Shown here in pieces: positions 26,769 through 36,145 of a stretch of DNA of 38,386 nt. The translations under genes were made by a program, and so were the position numbers. Every line of letters starts with the position of its first letter. Position 1 is the first letter of the stretch. Origin of the DNA: Nitrospirota bacterium (GTDB lineage: Bacteria; Nitrospirota; Thermodesulfovibrionia; Thermodesulfovibrionales; UBA6898); the NCBI GenBank assembly GCA_004321925.1, contig SCQH01000109.1, positions 1-38,386 of the forward strand. Direction: 5' to 3'. The notes below the pieces were generated by a model. That model was given only the letters and a program-made list of their open reading frames with translations. It did no database searches and was not told the origin of the DNA.

Positions 26769-28031
26769 ATGCCTTTTTTCGGTGAAGTTTTTTCGAGCGA
26801 GATCATCAAAAAGCCGGTGCTTGACCCGAAAGGTGAAGAACTCGGAAAGGTAAAGGACCTTGCCATTGTTAAGGGAGATCCTCTGCCTGTCGTTTCGATG
26901 CTCATTATCGAGAGGAAAAAAAGGTTTTACCGGCTCCCCTGGGCCGACCTCAATATCTTCAACAAGAGGATCATATCTTCAAAAATATACCGGGACAGCC
27001 TCCGGTCCTATGAGTTCAGCGAAGATGACCTCCTGATGGTCAGGGACATCCTCGACAAACAGATCGTTGACGCAAACGGGGCAAAGGTGGTCAGGGTCAA
27101 CGATGTGAAGCTGGAAGGCTACCATGACAAGGCGGTCCTGATCGGCGTGGATGTCGGCATGCGGGGGATACTCCGGCGGCTCGGCATTGAGCGCGGCAGC
27201 GAGGAATTTCTGAACATGTTCAAGACCGGCCTGCCCTATAACCTGATCAGCTGGAACTATATCCAGCCGCTCAGACCGAAGCTCAATGCGATCACCCTGA
27301 CCGTGCCGAGGCAAATGCTCTCTGATCTCCACCCTGCCGACATCGCCGACATCATCAGCCAGGTTTCGCGCGAGGAGGGGGCGCATCTCTTCAGGGACCT
27401 TGATATCGAGACCGCGGCAGAGGCCCTGTCTGAGCTCAAGCCTCAGATGCAGGCGGACATCATCAATGCCATGGACACTGAAAAGGCCGCTGACATCATA
27501 GAAGAGATGCCTCCCGACGAAGCCGCAGACATCCTGAGCGACCTGCCCACGGAAAAGGCACAGGAACTCCTCGAGAGCATTGAGAAGGAGGATGCTGAAG
27601 ATATTCAGGAACTCCTCGGGCATGATGACGATACAGCGGGCGGCATCATGACGAACGAATATATCGCCTATGAACCCCATATGACGGTACTGCAGGCCTC
27701 CGAGCGTTTCAAGCTCCATGCACGAGAGGTCGAAAACGTCTACTACATCTATATCCTCGACAAGGAAGAAAAGCTGGTCGGGGTCACGTCCCTCAAGGAG
27801 ATGCTTCTGGCAGAGCCCGACTGCCTGCTGGCCGACATCATGGAGACGAACCTCAAGACCGTTTCCCCCGGTGAAGACGAGATGGACGCTGCAGAGATCA
27901 TCTCCAAATACAACCTGCTGGCCCTTCCGGTCGTCGATGAGAACGGGTATATGCATGGGATCATAACCGTTGATGATATCATTGATATCCTTCTCCCCCC
28001 TGCCTCAAAAAGAAAGAGGAGAACGGTATGA
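26769..28031 (+). CDS. PRC-barrel/MgtE_N/CBS soluble protein, likely transporter regulator
   Basis: 420 residues with no membrane helix. Two PRC-barrel-like domains (about 7-70 and 92-135), an MgtE_N superhelical domain (about 175-285, repeated units such as ADIIEEMPPDEAADILSDLP), the MgtE junction motif DDTAGGIMTNEYIAY (287-301), and paired CBS domains (about 294-410). This is the cytosolic Mg2+-sensing half of MgtE without its pore domain. In MgtE the MgtE_N/CBS part closes the channel when Mg2+ is plentiful. Its TGA overlaps the ATG of the Nramp-like gene, pointing to a two-polypeptide complex. Domain calls are sound; the regulatory role is inferred. Confidence 0.88.
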   Translation: MPFFGEVFSSEIIKKPVLDPKGEELGKVKDLAIVKGDPLPVVSMLIIERKKRFYRLPWADLNIFNKRIISSKIYRDSLRSYEFSEDDLLMVRDILDKQIVDANGAKVVRVNDVKLEGYHDKAVLIGVDVGMRGILRRLGIERGSEEFLNMFKTGLPYNLISWNYIQPLRPKLNAITLTVPRQMLSDLHPADIADIISQVSREEGAHLFRDLDIETAAEALSELKPQMQADIINAMDTEKAADIIEEMPPDEAADILSDLPTEKAQELLESIEKEDAEDIQELLGHDDDTAGGIMTNEYIAYEPHMTVLQASERFKLHAREVENVYYIYILDKEEKLVGVTSLKEMLLAEPDCLLADIMETNLKTVSPGEDEMDAAEIISKYNLLALPVVDENGYMHGIITVDDIIDILLPPASKRKRRTV

Positions 28032-29263
28032 GCCGCGGGAAGAGGTTCCTGCTCTTTCTCTCGGTCATGGGCCCCGGCATCATCACCGCAAACATCGACA
28101 ACGACGCAAGCGGGATCACAACCTATTCGGTCGCCGGAGCACGTTTCGGCTACGCCCTCCTCTGGACACTCGTGCCGACGACCGTTGCACTGGTCGTCAT
28201 CCAGGAGATGATCGCACGCATGGGTGTCGTGACCGGAAAAGGCCTTTCAGATCTCATCCGCGAAAACTACGGGGTCAAGGCGGCCTTTTTCATGATGCTC
28301 GGCCTTCTTGTTGCCAATTTCGGCAATACAGTGGCCAACCTTGCCGGTTGGGCAGCAAGCATGGAGATACTCGGCCTGAGCAAGTACCTCATGGTCCCGG
28401 TCGGAGCCCTGGCGATCTGGCTGCTGGTCACAAAAGGGAGCTATCGTTTCGTCGAAAAGATACTGCTCTTTGCCTGCCTCATCTATTTCGGATATGTGAT
28501 CTCCGGCCTCATGTCGGGAGCTGACTGGACACCGGTGCTCAAAAGCACGCTCATCCCCCAGCTGAAATGGGATTCCGAATATATCATGCTCAGTATTGCG
28601 ATCATCGGGACGACCATCACCCCCTGGATGCAGTTCTACCTGCAGTCTTCCATTGCTGAAAAAGGGATCAAAAAGGAAGATTACGCAGCGTCCCGGCTGG
28701 ACGTTATCATCGGCTGCTCGATCACCGACATAATCAGTTTCTTTATCATCGTTACCTGCGGCACGCTCCTCTTCCCCCACGGCATCAAGATCAATGAGGC
28801 AGCCGAGGCGGCAATAGCCCTGAGGCCCCTGGCCGGCGAGTATGCCTACCTCATCTTTGCCCTCTGTCTTGCAAACGCCGCCCTGCTTGGCGCGATCATC
28901 GTTCCCCTTGCGACCGCCTACTACGTCTGCGAGGCGATGGGATGGGAGGCAGGGATCAATAAATCGTTCAAAGAGGCCCCGCAGTTCATGTGGATCTATA
29001 CCCTCACTATTGCCCTGGCCTCTGCGGTGATCCTGATCCCCGGAGCCCCCCTCGTGTTCCTGATGGTGCTCTCTGCCGTCCTTAATGGCCTTCTTCTCCC
29101 CTTTGTTCTGATCTTTGCACTGCTTCTGGTCAACAACAGGAAACTTATGGGCGACTACGTGAACCCCAAAAGCTATAACTACATTTCATGGGCCACGATC
29201 ATAGCTATTACCCTGCTCACCGTCTTTCTTATTGCAACGACCATTGCCCCGCTCAAAGTCTGA
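28028..29263 (+). CDS. Nramp-family metal transporter with non-canonical metal site
   Basis: 411 residues, about eleven membrane helices. Recognisable Nramp features are GPGIITANIDNDASG in helix 1 and IAIIGTTITPWMQFYLQSS in helix 6. Aligning on the following AGARFGYALLW, the canonical helix-1 DPGN reads DASG (26-29): the Asp is kept and the Asn is Gly. The helix-6 MPH reads TPW (198-200): the Mn/Fe-selecting Met is Thr. That argues against a standard MntH-type Mn2+/Fe2+ transporter and is in the spirit of Nramp-related Mg2+ transporters, in which the Met is also lost. AGGAG lies 7 bases before the ATG. Substrate is inferred only. Confidence 0.85.
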   Translation: MSRGKRFLLFLSVMGPGIITANIDNDASGITTYSVAGARFGYALLWTLVPTTVALVVIQEMIARMGVVTGKGLSDLIRENYGVKAAFFMMLGLLVANFGNTVANLAGWAASMEILGLSKYLMVPVGALAIWLLVTKGSYRFVEKILLFACLIYFGYVISGLMSGADWTPVLKSTLIPQLKWDSEYIMLSIAIIGTTITPWMQFYLQSSIAEKGIKKEDYAASRLDVIIGCSITDIISFFIIVTCGTLLFPHGIKINEAAEAAIALRPLAGEYAYLIFALCLANAALLGAIIVPLATAYYVCEAMGWEAGINKSFKEAPQFMWIYTLTIALASAVILIPGAPLVFLMVLSAVLNGLLLPFVLIFALLLVNNRKLMGDYVNPKSYNYISWATIIAITLLTVFLIATTIAPLKV

Positions 29264-29291
29264 GGCTGGACAGGCGGTCAGTGGAACGGTT

Positions 29292-29323
29292 TTGATTATT
29301 AATGGCCGGATTTAGTTTATAAT
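29292..29323 (+). promoter_or_regulatory. Putative mtnA promoter
   Basis: Perfect -10 TATAAT at 29318-29323. The best -35 (TTGATT, 29292-29297) is 20 bases away, longer than ideal. Leader of about 20 bases carries GGAGG (29341-29345). Confidence 0.4.
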
Positions 29324-29349
29324 ATGCGTTATATACTGCTGGAGGTTCG

Positions 29350-30420
29350 ATGGTTAAGACAATAGACTGGGTCGACGGAAAGGTTATGATGCTCGACCAG
29401 TCAAAACTGCCTATAGACGTTACCTACATTGAATGCACTGACTATCTCAGAGTGGCCGAAGGGATCAGGAAGCTCTGGATCCGGGGGGCCCCTGCAATAG
29501 GTATCGCTGCCTCCATGGGCATTGCCCTTGCCGCTCAGCAGATCAGGGCTGAGGGTATAGAGGACTTCACAAAAAAGCTCGAACCCGTTTATAAAACGCT
29601 GCTTGAGACCAGGCCGACCGCGGTGAATATCCAGTGGGCCGTAAACAGGTTCAGGACATTCGTTGAGTCAAACAGGGACGCAGGCATACAGCACCTCCGG
29701 GAACTCCTGATCGGAGAGGCTAAAAAGGTCCTCGAAGAAGACATTGCGCTCAACAGGGCGATCGGCCTCTGGGGCGCCCAGTTCATCAAGGACGGGGACA
29801 CGATCCTCACCCACTGCAATGCCGGTTCGCTGGCAACGGGCGGCTATGGCACGGCCACGGCGCCGATGCGCGTGGCAAAGGAGCAGGGGAAAAAATTCAG
29901 CGTCATCGCTGACGAGACACGGCCGGTGCTGCAGGGCGCACGCCTGACCGCATGGGAACTGATGGAGGACGGCATCCCGGTCACCCTCATCACCGACAAC
30001 ACCGCAGGGGCCCTTATGCAAAAAGGGGAGATCGATCTTGCCATCGTCGGCACGGACAGGACCGTTCGTAACGGAGACGTCGCCAATAAGATCGGCACCT
30101 ACACGGTTGCGGTCCTCTGCAAAGAGCACGGAATACCTTTCTATGTCGCCGCACCCCTGAGCAGCATCGATTTTTCGATCCCGACAGGAGACCTCATCCC
30201 CATTGAAGAGCGGGACGCGAGCGAGGTTACGCATATCTTCGGAACCTGCAGGATAGCCCCCGAGGGGGTCCGGGTCCGGAACCTGGCGTTTGACGTGACC
30301 CCGGCCCGTTACGTCACCGCCATCATAACCGAAAAAGGTGCCTTCAGGCCTGAAGACCTCAAAGAACTCGCAGAGGCTGACAAGGACATCAGCGGATTAA
30401 GGATCGGGGCAGCGCAATGA
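29350..30420 (+). CDS. mtnA: S-methyl-5-thioribose-1-phosphate isomerase
   Basis: 356 residues, eIF2B-alpha/MtnA fold. GAPAIGIAASMG (46-57), THCNAGSLATGG with catalytic Cys156, and IVGTDRTVRNGD with catalytic Asp236 (Bacillus numbering Cys160/Asp240). Isomerises MTR-1-P to MTRu-1-P in methionine salvage, or in MTA-derived shunts in some anaerobes. No other salvage gene is in the window. Followed closely by the polyprenyl synthase gene. Confidence 0.94.
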   Translation: MVKTIDWVDGKVMMLDQSKLPIDVTYIECTDYLRVAEGIRKLWIRGAPAIGIAASMGIALAAQQIRAEGIEDFTKKLEPVYKTLLETRPTAVNIQWAVNRFRTFVESNRDAGIQHLRELLIGEAKKVLEEDIALNRAIGLWGAQFIKDGDTILTHCNAGSLATGGYGTATAPMRVAKEQGKKFSVIADETRPVLQGARLTAWELMEDGIPVTLITDNTAGALMQKGEIDLAIVGTDRTVRNGDVANKIGTYTVAVLCKEHGIPFYVAAPLSSIDFSIPTGDLIPIEERDASEVTHIFGTCRIAPEGVRVRNLAFDVTPARYVTAIITEKGAFRPEDLKELAEADKDISGLRIGAAQ

Positions 30421-30433
30421 TGGAGCAGATGCC

Positions 30434-31441
30434 TTGACCCCGAGATCCTCTCTGACACCAAAGCCCGCCATGAGCCTGCAGCAGGTCTTTGAACTCTATG
30501 AAGACAGGCTGAGACTTGTTGAAATTAAGATCAGGGAGCTTTTCAGCACCAAGGCCTCTATTATCCCGCTGATAGGAGACCATATAACCTCAAGCGGAGG
30601 GAAAAGGCTCCGGCCGCTCTTTCATCTCATCAGCGCTGATATTTCAGGATATACCGGAGATGCTGATATCGATATTGCCGGCATCATTGAATCCATCCAC
30701 ACTGCCTCGCTTCTCCATGATGATGTTGTGGACATGGCAGATGTCAGGAGGGGCAAACCGACCGCCAACTCCATCTGGGGCAACCAGATCGTTGTCCTGG
30801 TGGGAGACTTCCTCTATTCCAATGCCCTCAGAAATGCCGTCATGCAGAAGGACCAGAGGATCATGGAGACCCTCTCCGATGCCACGACACGGATGACCGA
30901 AGGTGAGCTGCTGCAGCTGAACCGCATCGGCGACCCGGACATCACCGAGGAAGAGTATATCGAGATAATCTCGGCAAAGACCGGGGCGCTCATCTCTGCT
31001 GCCTGCAGGGTCGGGGCGATCCTGGGCGGCCTTCCCCGGGAGCTGGAACAGGCCCTGGGGGACTTCGGCATGAAGACCGGCATTGTCTTTCAGATGGCAG
31101 ACGATATCCTCGATTACATGGCGGACGAAGGGGAACTGGGGAAAAAACTGGGTAAGGACCTGGAAGAAGGCAAGATCACCCTTCCACTGCTCTACCTCCT
31201 GAAAAAGGCTGATAAAGGTGAGTTCCTCGAGATCAAAAAGCTCATCAAGGATGACAACCCGGCAGAGGGCATCGGAAGGATCCTGTCTCTCCTGAAAAAA
31301 TACCGGTCGATAGAGGAATCCGTCAGAAAGGCCGAAACCCTGGTGAAGGAGGCGACGGACAGCCTGGCCCCCTTCCCTGAATCCCCGGCAAAGGAAGCGC
31401 TCCTTGCCATAGCAGAATATTCACTTCACCGGGGCAAGTGA
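30434..31441 (+). CDS. Long-chain polyprenyl diphosphate synthase
   Basis: 335 residues from a TTG with GGAG 9 bases upstream; an ATG at 30470 (residue 13) is the alternative start but lacks a ribosome binding site. Both Asp-rich motifs are present: [15 protein letters not shown] (DDVVD 96-100) and MADDILDYM (223-227). Extends farnesyl diphosphate with IPP, probably to the quinone side chain (IspB/HepT-like); chain length cannot be fixed by eye. Lies 13 bases after mtnA and 4 before the AMMECR1 gene. Confidence 0.9.
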   Translation: MTPRSSLTPKPAMSLQQVFELYEDRLRLVEIKIRELFSTKASIIPLIGDHITSSGGKRLRPLFHLISADISGYTGDADIDIAGIIESIHTASLLHDDVVDMADVRRGKPTANSIWGNQIVVLVGDFLYSNALRNAVMQKDQRIMETLSDATTRMTEGELLQLNRIGDPDITEEEYIEIISAKTGALISAACRVGAILGGLPRELEQALGDFGMKTGIVFQMADDILDYMADEGELGKKLGKDLEEGKITLPLLYLLKKADKGEFLEIKKLIKDDNPAEGIGRILSLLKKYRSIEESVRKAETLVKEATDSLAPFPESPAKEALLAIAEYSLHRGK

Positions 31442-31445
31442 CAGA

Positions 31446-31952
31446 ATGCACCCGCTTGCATCACTGGCAAAAAAAACCGTCGAGACATTTGTAAATACCG
31501 GAAAGGTCCCAACCGTGCCGGAGCAGCTGCCGCCTGAATTTCTTGAAAAGGCAGGGGTCTTCGTCAGCATCAAAAAACATGGCGGCCTGCGCGGCTGCAT
31601 CGGGACTTTTTCCCCTGTCACTTCCAGCATCGCGGCCGAGACGATCGCCAATGCCATTTCTGCGGCAACGGGGGATCCCCGGTTCAGTCCGGTAACTGCA
31701 GATGAGCTGGATGACCTTGTTTATTCCGTTGATGTGCTCACCCCTCCTGAAAGGGTGACAGACATCCGTGAGCTCGATCCGAAACGATTCGGCATCATCC
31801 TCTCCAGTGGTCATAAACGCGGGCTGCTGCTCCCTGATCTCGAAGGGGTTGACACCGTGGAAGAGCAGATCCGTATAACGCAGATGAAGGCCGGCATCTT
31901 TCCCGGCGAAAAGACAGAGCTATCCCGGTTTACCGTTCAACGATACTCCTGA
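31446..31952 (+). CDS. AMMECR1 domain protein (AmmeMemoRadiSam protein A type)
   Basis: 168 residues. AMMECR1 fold with the signature GGLRGCIGT (46-54) and [20 protein letters not shown]. Family members occur with a Memo-like dioxygenase and a radical SAM protein in the AmmeMemoRadiSam system of unknown product; neither partner is in this window. Starts 4 bases after the polyprenyl synthase stop, so translationally coupled. Confidence 0.9.
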   Translation: MHPLASLAKKTVETFVNTGKVPTVPEQLPPEFLEKAGVFVSIKKHGGLRGCIGTFSPVTSSIAAETIANAISAATGDPRFSPVTADELDDLVYSVDVLTPPERVTDIRELDPKRFGIILSSGHKRGLLLPDLEGVDTVEEQIRITQMKAGIFPGEKTELSRFTVQRYS

Positions 31953-31971
31953 ACGTTTCAGGGAAGACCGC

Positions 31972-32241
31972 ATGGATGATACGAAAAGCACAGGACCAAC
32001 CACTGCTGAGAGATTCAGGGCCCTTGCCGGGATCCTGTGCGCCCTTGCACTCTTCATCGCGGTCCTGGCGGAGGGATACTATATTTTTTCATTACGCGAT
32101 ATAATTGAGAGACAGTCGGATGAGCTGAAGAACACCAGCCTTCAGTTGGAGTCACTGAGAAACGCCAGTTCCTCACTGAGGGAAGAACTGGACTCTATCA
32201 AGAAGATGGCAGGAGATCGAAAAGATGGAACTACCCCTTAA
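31972..32241 (+). CDS. Small membrane protein with coiled coil
   Basis: 89 residues: polar N-terminus, one membrane helix (about 18-39, ALAGILCALALFIAVLAEGY), then a heptad-like coiled coil (about 45-78). Layout resembles DivIC/FtsB-type bitopic proteins but no specific motif supports that. Overlaps the DUF4388-J-TPR gene by 17 bases, so the two products may work together. Confidence 0.65.
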   Translation: MDDTKSTGPTTAERFRALAGILCALALFIAVLAEGYYIFSLRDIIERQSDELKNTSLQLESLRNASSSLREELDSIKKMAGDRKDGTTP

Positions 32242-33703
32242 AGGCAACACCAACGACACAAGCCTCGTTAAACTGCTTGTCCATATCAACAGGAACAGGA
32301 AGACCGGCACCCTGTCCCTGACGCTGCCTGCATATACCAAAAAGATGTACATCCATCTGGGTGATGTGGTCTTTGCCTCCTCCACCTATGAGGACGACCG
32401 GCTGGGCGAGATGCTGATAAAGGCCGGCAAGATATCCGTGGAGCAGTATGATAAATCCGTTCAGGTGCTGAAGAAATCTAACAAGCGCCAGGGAGCTATT
32501 TTAGTTGAACTGGGCTACCTGACCCCTAAGGACCTTTTCTGGGGGGTCAAGTACCAGGTGAAAGAGATCATACAGAGCATGTTCCAGGCTGAGGATGCCG
32601 ACTATGAGTTCACCGAGGGAGAGATCCCGTCGCAGGAGGTAATAACCCTCAAGATGAGCATGGGGAACCTGATCTTCGACTCTGTCCGCCGCATTGAGAA
32701 CTGGACGAGGATCAGGAAAGAGATGCCTGATACCTCCTCGGTCCTCAGTCTGAGCAAAGACCCCCTCAGCCTTTTTCAGGATATCGAGTTGAGCCCTCAT
32801 GACAAAAAGATCCTGTCACTGGTCAACGGGAAGAACACGATCAAGGAGGTATTCGAGAATTCCTGGCTCGGGTCCTTCGAGGCCCTGAAGATCCTTTATG
32901 TCCTCTGGTCCATCGGGATGGTCGAACTGGCAGAGCCTGCAGGTTCTGCTGCTGCGCGCGCCGACAACGCTCCGGATGTCACGATATCCCTGGATGATAT
33001 CCTGCAGCCGAATGCCGATGAGGAGGAAGAGGCGCTGGCGCAAAGGGTAGACGCTCTCTATACCCGGCTGGATACTATAAAGCCGTCAGAACTGCTTGAG
33101 ATCGATGAAAAGTCGGATACCGAAACCGTAAAAAAGAGCTACTACCGGCTTGCAAAGGAATTTCACCCTGACCGGTATTTCACGACAAAGGACGATTCGC
33201 TCAAGGCGAAGCTCACCACGATCTTCGATGCCATAACCAAGGCATACAATCTCCTGAAAGATGATGCGGAAAGAAAAAAATATTTCAGACAGCCCAAAAA
33301 AGCTGTTAAACCGCCTGCAGCCCCTGAGGATTCCGGGACGCCGGTGGACGCCGGCAAGGCGGAAACCCAGTTCAAGGACGGCATCAGCGAATTCAAGAGA
33401 GGAAACTACTGGGGTGCTGCCGATAAATTCAAATGGGCGACCAAGCTAGCACCGGATAATGCCAACTACTGGAATTATCTTTCGCTTGCGCTATCGAAGA
33501 TCCCCGGCAGGCTAAAGGACGCCGAGGAAACGCTCCAGACCGCACTGAAGCTCGACCCGTCCAACTCGGATTTCGAAGCGAACCTCGGACTGATCTACCT
33601 CAAGGCAGGCCTTAAAAAGAGGGCTGCGGTCTGTTTCGAGAAGGCCCTCAAGATCGATCCCGGCAATGATAAGGCGGCTAAAGGGCTGCAGCAGACAGGC
33701 TAA
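32225..33703 (+). CDS. DUF4388 / J-domain / TPR protein
   Basis: 492 residues. N-terminal DUF4388 (PATAN-type) domain (about 5-120: GNTNDTSLVKLLVHINRNRKT, DRLGEMLIKAGKI); a middle winged-helix-like region; a J domain (about 284-356) with an intact HPD at 314-316 (LAKEFHPDRY); and three TPR units (about 378-488). PATAN domains sit in signalling proteins linked to gliding, social motility and two-component regulation; the J domain should stimulate a DnaK ATPase. AGGAG lies 8 bases before the ATG. Exact role unknown. Confidence 0.88.
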   Translation: MELPLKGNTNDTSLVKLLVHINRNRKTGTLSLTLPAYTKKMYIHLGDVVFASSTYEDDRLGEMLIKAGKISVEQYDKSVQVLKKSNKRQGAILVELGYLTPKDLFWGVKYQVKEIIQSMFQAEDADYEFTEGEIPSQEVITLKMSMGNLIFDSVRRIENWTRIRKEMPDTSSVLSLSKDPLSLFQDIELSPHDKKILSLVNGKNTIKEVFENSWLGSFEALKILYVLWSIGMVELAEPAGSAAARADNAPDVTISLDDILQPNADEEEEALAQRVDALYTRLDTIKPSELLEIDEKSDTETVKKSYYRLAKEFHPDRYFTTKDDSLKAKLTTIFDAITKAYNLLKDDAERKKYFRQPKKAVKPPAAPEDSGTPVDAGKAETQFKDGISEFKRGNYWGAADKFKWATKLAPDNANYWNYLSLALSKIPGRLKDAEETLQTALKLDPSNSDFEANLGLIYLKAGLKKRAAVCFEKALKIDPGNDKAAKGLQQTG

Positions 33704-33706
33704 CCG

Positions 33707-34138
33707 GTGATGGGGACGGCAGACGGGGGTCTTTCTGATACCATGCTGCAGAAAAAGCCGCACATTGTACCGAAATATATTATTTATGGGTTTTTTCTCC
33801 TCGGCCTTGTCTCTGCAATCGCCTTCAGGGCCATCATCGTCCTTCAGCATATTGACCCTTTCTGGGTCCGTCCGGTCTGGTACGTCGGGGCCATTGGCTA
33901 CTTCCTGTTCTTTCTCTACCGGTATGCGATCACGCGAAAGCGCAAGAAGGCCGTTGAGGAGTATGAACTGATCGAAAAACTGAAGGCAAACGCATGCCTG
34001 ACAGAAAATGACCGGGAGGTGGTCCTGTATCTGCTCTCCTCGATCAAGTTCTCTCTTGAAGACCTGAACTATGCGCTCATCTTTCTGCTCTCCGTCATTG
34101 CGATCGCGGCCGATCTTGTTCTTACAGCGGTAAAATGA
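33707..34138 (+). CDS. Membrane protein of unknown function (143 aa)
   Basis: Three predicted membrane helices: about 23-47 (KYIIYGFFLLGLVSAIAFRA), 57-75 (VWYVGAIGYFLFFLYRYAI) and 122-140. A charged loop between the second and third contains RKRKKAVEEYELIEKL and the LLSSIKFSLEDLNYAL helix. Start is GTG (33707) or the adjacent ATG (33710), with no clear ribosome binding site; coupling to the gene 3 bases upstream is likely. Confidence 0.65.
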   Translation: MMGTADGGLSDTMLQKKPHIVPKYIIYGFFLLGLVSAIAFRAIIVLQHIDPFWVRPVWYVGAIGYFLFFLYRYAITRKRKKAVEEYELIEKLKANACLTENDREVVLYLLSSIKFSLEDLNYALIFLLSVIAIAADLVLTAVK

Positions 34139-34160
34139 ACAGGGATGAACTGACAGACTG

Positions 34161-35198
34161 ATGAACATCCGGGAACAGATACAGGAGCGCGAACGGAAAA
34201 ACTTCCATCCGAAGGCCTGCCTGAGCTCCCAAAGCAAGGGGCGGGCCCTGCGTGAGGAAGAGGGTGATATCCGCACCTGCTTCCAGCGCGACCGCGACCG
34301 GATCATCCATTCAAAGGCCTTTCGGAGGCTGAAGCACAAGACCCAGGTCTTTCTCGCCCCCCGGGGCGACCATTACCGGACACGCCTTACCCATGTCCTC
34401 GAAGTGGCGCAGATCGCCCGGACGATAGCCCGGGCCCTCAGGCTCAATGAAGACCTCACCGAGGCTGTCGCGCTCGGCCATGACCTCGGCCATACCCCCT
34501 TTGGACATGCCGGAGAAATGGTCCTGCGCTCGATCCATCCCGGCGGCTTTGAACATTACAAACAGAGCCTCAGGGTCGTTGATTTCCTTGAGCGGGACGG
34601 GCAGGGGCTGAACCTCACCTACGAGGTGCGAAACGGGATTGTGAAGCATTCAAAGGGCAAAGGCCAGATCATCCCCGCGCGCCGCTCTGAACGGGCCGAA
34701 ACCCTTGAGGGCCAGGTCGTGCGCGTATCCGACCTGATCGCCTACGTGAACCACGATCTCGACGATGCCCTCAGGGCAGAGGTCATCTCGGAAAAGGACA
34801 TCCCGCAGAAGATCGTAACGACCCTGGGCAATACCCACGCCGGGAGGATTGACGTGATGGTTAAGGATATCATCTACCGCTCCCTTGAAACCGATCTTGA
34901 AGAGCTCAGGATGAGCCCCGAACTTTCGGCCGCAACCTATCAGCTCAGGGACTTTCTCTATGAGCGGGTCTATGAAAGCCCCGTGATCATCAGGGAATTC
35001 AGGAAGGCACAGAAGATACTGAAGGACCTCTACGAATATTATCTCGAACATATCGAGGAGATCGCGGGCGATATCCCCTCAGAAAAGAAACTGAACCGCA
35101 ACCGGATGGTCTGCGACTTCATCGCCGGCATGACCGACAGCTTCGCCCTGATGACCTATGAGAAGACCTTCCTCCCGGAGCAGTGGACGGTCATGTAA
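34161..35198 (+). CDS. dgt: dGTP triphosphohydrolase-like HD protein
   Basis: 345 residues, the short deoxyguanosinetriphosphate triphosphohydrolase-like class. N-terminal SSQSKGR and [23 protein letters not shown] metal ligands His78 ([10 protein letters not shown]) and His107-Asp108 ([16 protein letters not shown]), and a later [13 protein letters not shown]. Hydrolyses dNTPs to nucleosides and triphosphate. Convergent with fdhE, hairpin in between. Confidence 0.92.
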   Translation: MNIREQIQERERKNFHPKACLSSQSKGRALREEEGDIRTCFQRDRDRIIHSKAFRRLKHKTQVFLAPRGDHYRTRLTHVLEVAQIARTIARALRLNEDLTEAVALGHDLGHTPFGHAGEMVLRSIHPGGFEHYKQSLRVVDFLERDGQGLNLTYEVRNGIVKHSKGKGQIIPARRSERAETLEGQVVRVSDLIAYVNHDLDDALRAEVISEKDIPQKIVTTLGNTHAGRIDVMVKDIIYRSLETDLEELRMSPELSAATYQLRDFLYERVYESPVIIREFRKAQKILKDLYEYYLEHIEEIAGDIPSEKKLNRNRMVCDFIAGMTDSFALMTYEKTFLPEQWTVM

Positions 35199-35221
35199 TA
35201 CGTCGCCTCGTCCCCGACGTA
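35199..35221. terminator. Hairpin between convergent dgt and fdhE
   Basis: TACGTCG/CGACGTA perfect 7-bp stem with a 9-base loop directly after the dgt stop codon. No U-run on either strand, so a weak or Rho-aided terminator at best. Confidence 0.35.
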
Positions 35222-35239
35222 CTTGTCAGCCGTCCTGCC

Positions 35240-36145
35240 TCAGGTCTGTTGCATTCCCGCTTTCGCGCATGAATCCTGCCCTGAAGCGATCCTGCAATAC
35301 CCGTGTTCCTCTGCAATGTAATCCAGATGCACAGTGGCCAGGTCCTCAACCGTCAGCAGCCCTGCCGGGGTCGGGGCAAAGGTCGCAATGACCTTGATAT
35401 AGCCCTTGCATTTGTCGCAGACCTCCGCCCGCATCTTATCCCTCTGGTCCCCGGCATACAGATATCCGAGCGTCCGGTGATCCTCATTGCCGCACTGCAC
35501 ACAGGACAGCCGGCGGTGCGGCCAGTCTGCCCCGCACTGTCCGCACCGCAGATGCATCGCCTGTTCATTGCCCTGGAGCTCAGCCAGCAGCACCCCTGCA
35601 CCGCAGACAAAACAGAACTCCTTCTCCCACGGGATACCCTCTGCCAGCGGGCTCAGCTGTCTGCACCACGTATGCAGGGCAGGTTTAAGCGCGTTTCGTG
35701 CAAGTGACAGCAGGAGGCCGGGGTCAAGGGCCAGTGCATCCGCGGCAGAGGCCACCTGGTCGTACTCGCCGGCAAGGATATGGGACAGGAGGCCGCCTGC
35801 CTCCAGCGTCTCCTTTTCGATCGCTATCCTGAGCCGGCGATACGCCTCTTTCGGCCTGCCCTTTGCCTCCAGGGCGCGGGCAAGGTCAGACATGAGGCCG
35901 CGCACGGCATCCACGTTAAGCCCGACGTCCAGGTCCCGCAGAAGCGGGATCCCCTTCCCCATCTTCTCGCGTGCCTGGTCCGCAGTCATTGAAACCGGGG
36001 CGGGATCAAGGTCGGCCGCGTCGAGCAGCGGCAGCATTGCCTCATAGAGCTGCGCCGCCTCATCAAGGTGCGGAGCCTCCTGGACAACGGTGCGCAGCCG
36101 CTTAACGAGCCCGGCGGTCACCTCACTGTGATCAACCTTTTTCAC
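35240..36145 (-). CDS. fdhE: Formate dehydrogenase accessory protein FdhE
   Basis: 301 residues from a GTG that directly abuts the fdh beta stop codon. Central rubredoxin-like zinc/iron sites: Cys178/181 (CFVC), Cys201/204 (CGQC), Cys215/218 (CVQC), Cys243/246 (CDKC). FdhE is needed for active formate dehydrogenase on the periplasmic side pathway and interacts with the catalytic subunit before export. Last gene of the fdh operon. Confidence 0.94.
   Translation of the reverse strand: MKKVDHSEVTAGLVKRLRTVVQEAPHLDEAAQLYEAMLPLLDAADLDPAPVSMTADQAREKMGKGIPLLRDLDVGLNVDAVRGLMSDLARALEAKGRPKEAYRRLRIAIEKETLEAGGLLSHILAGEYDQVASAADALALDPGLLLSLARNALKPALHTWCRQLSPLAEGIPWEKEFCFVCGAGVLLAELQGNEQAMHLRCGQCGADWPHRRLSCVQCGNEDHRTLGYLYAGDQRDKMRAEVCDKCKGYIKVIATFAPTPAGLLTVEDLATVHLDYIAEEHGYCRIASGQDSCAKAGMQQT

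Noticed and set aside
26979-27956. Long open frame of 325 codons on the minus strand
   Set aside because: It is exactly antisense to the MgtE_N/CBS gene, has no ribosome binding site and encodes no recognisable domain; the plus-strand protein has clear family motifs.
33512-34339. Minus-strand open frame of 275 codons
   Set aside because: Antisense to the TPR end, the membrane-protein gene and the start of dgt; composition is Arg/Ser/Cys-rich as expected for a shadow frame.
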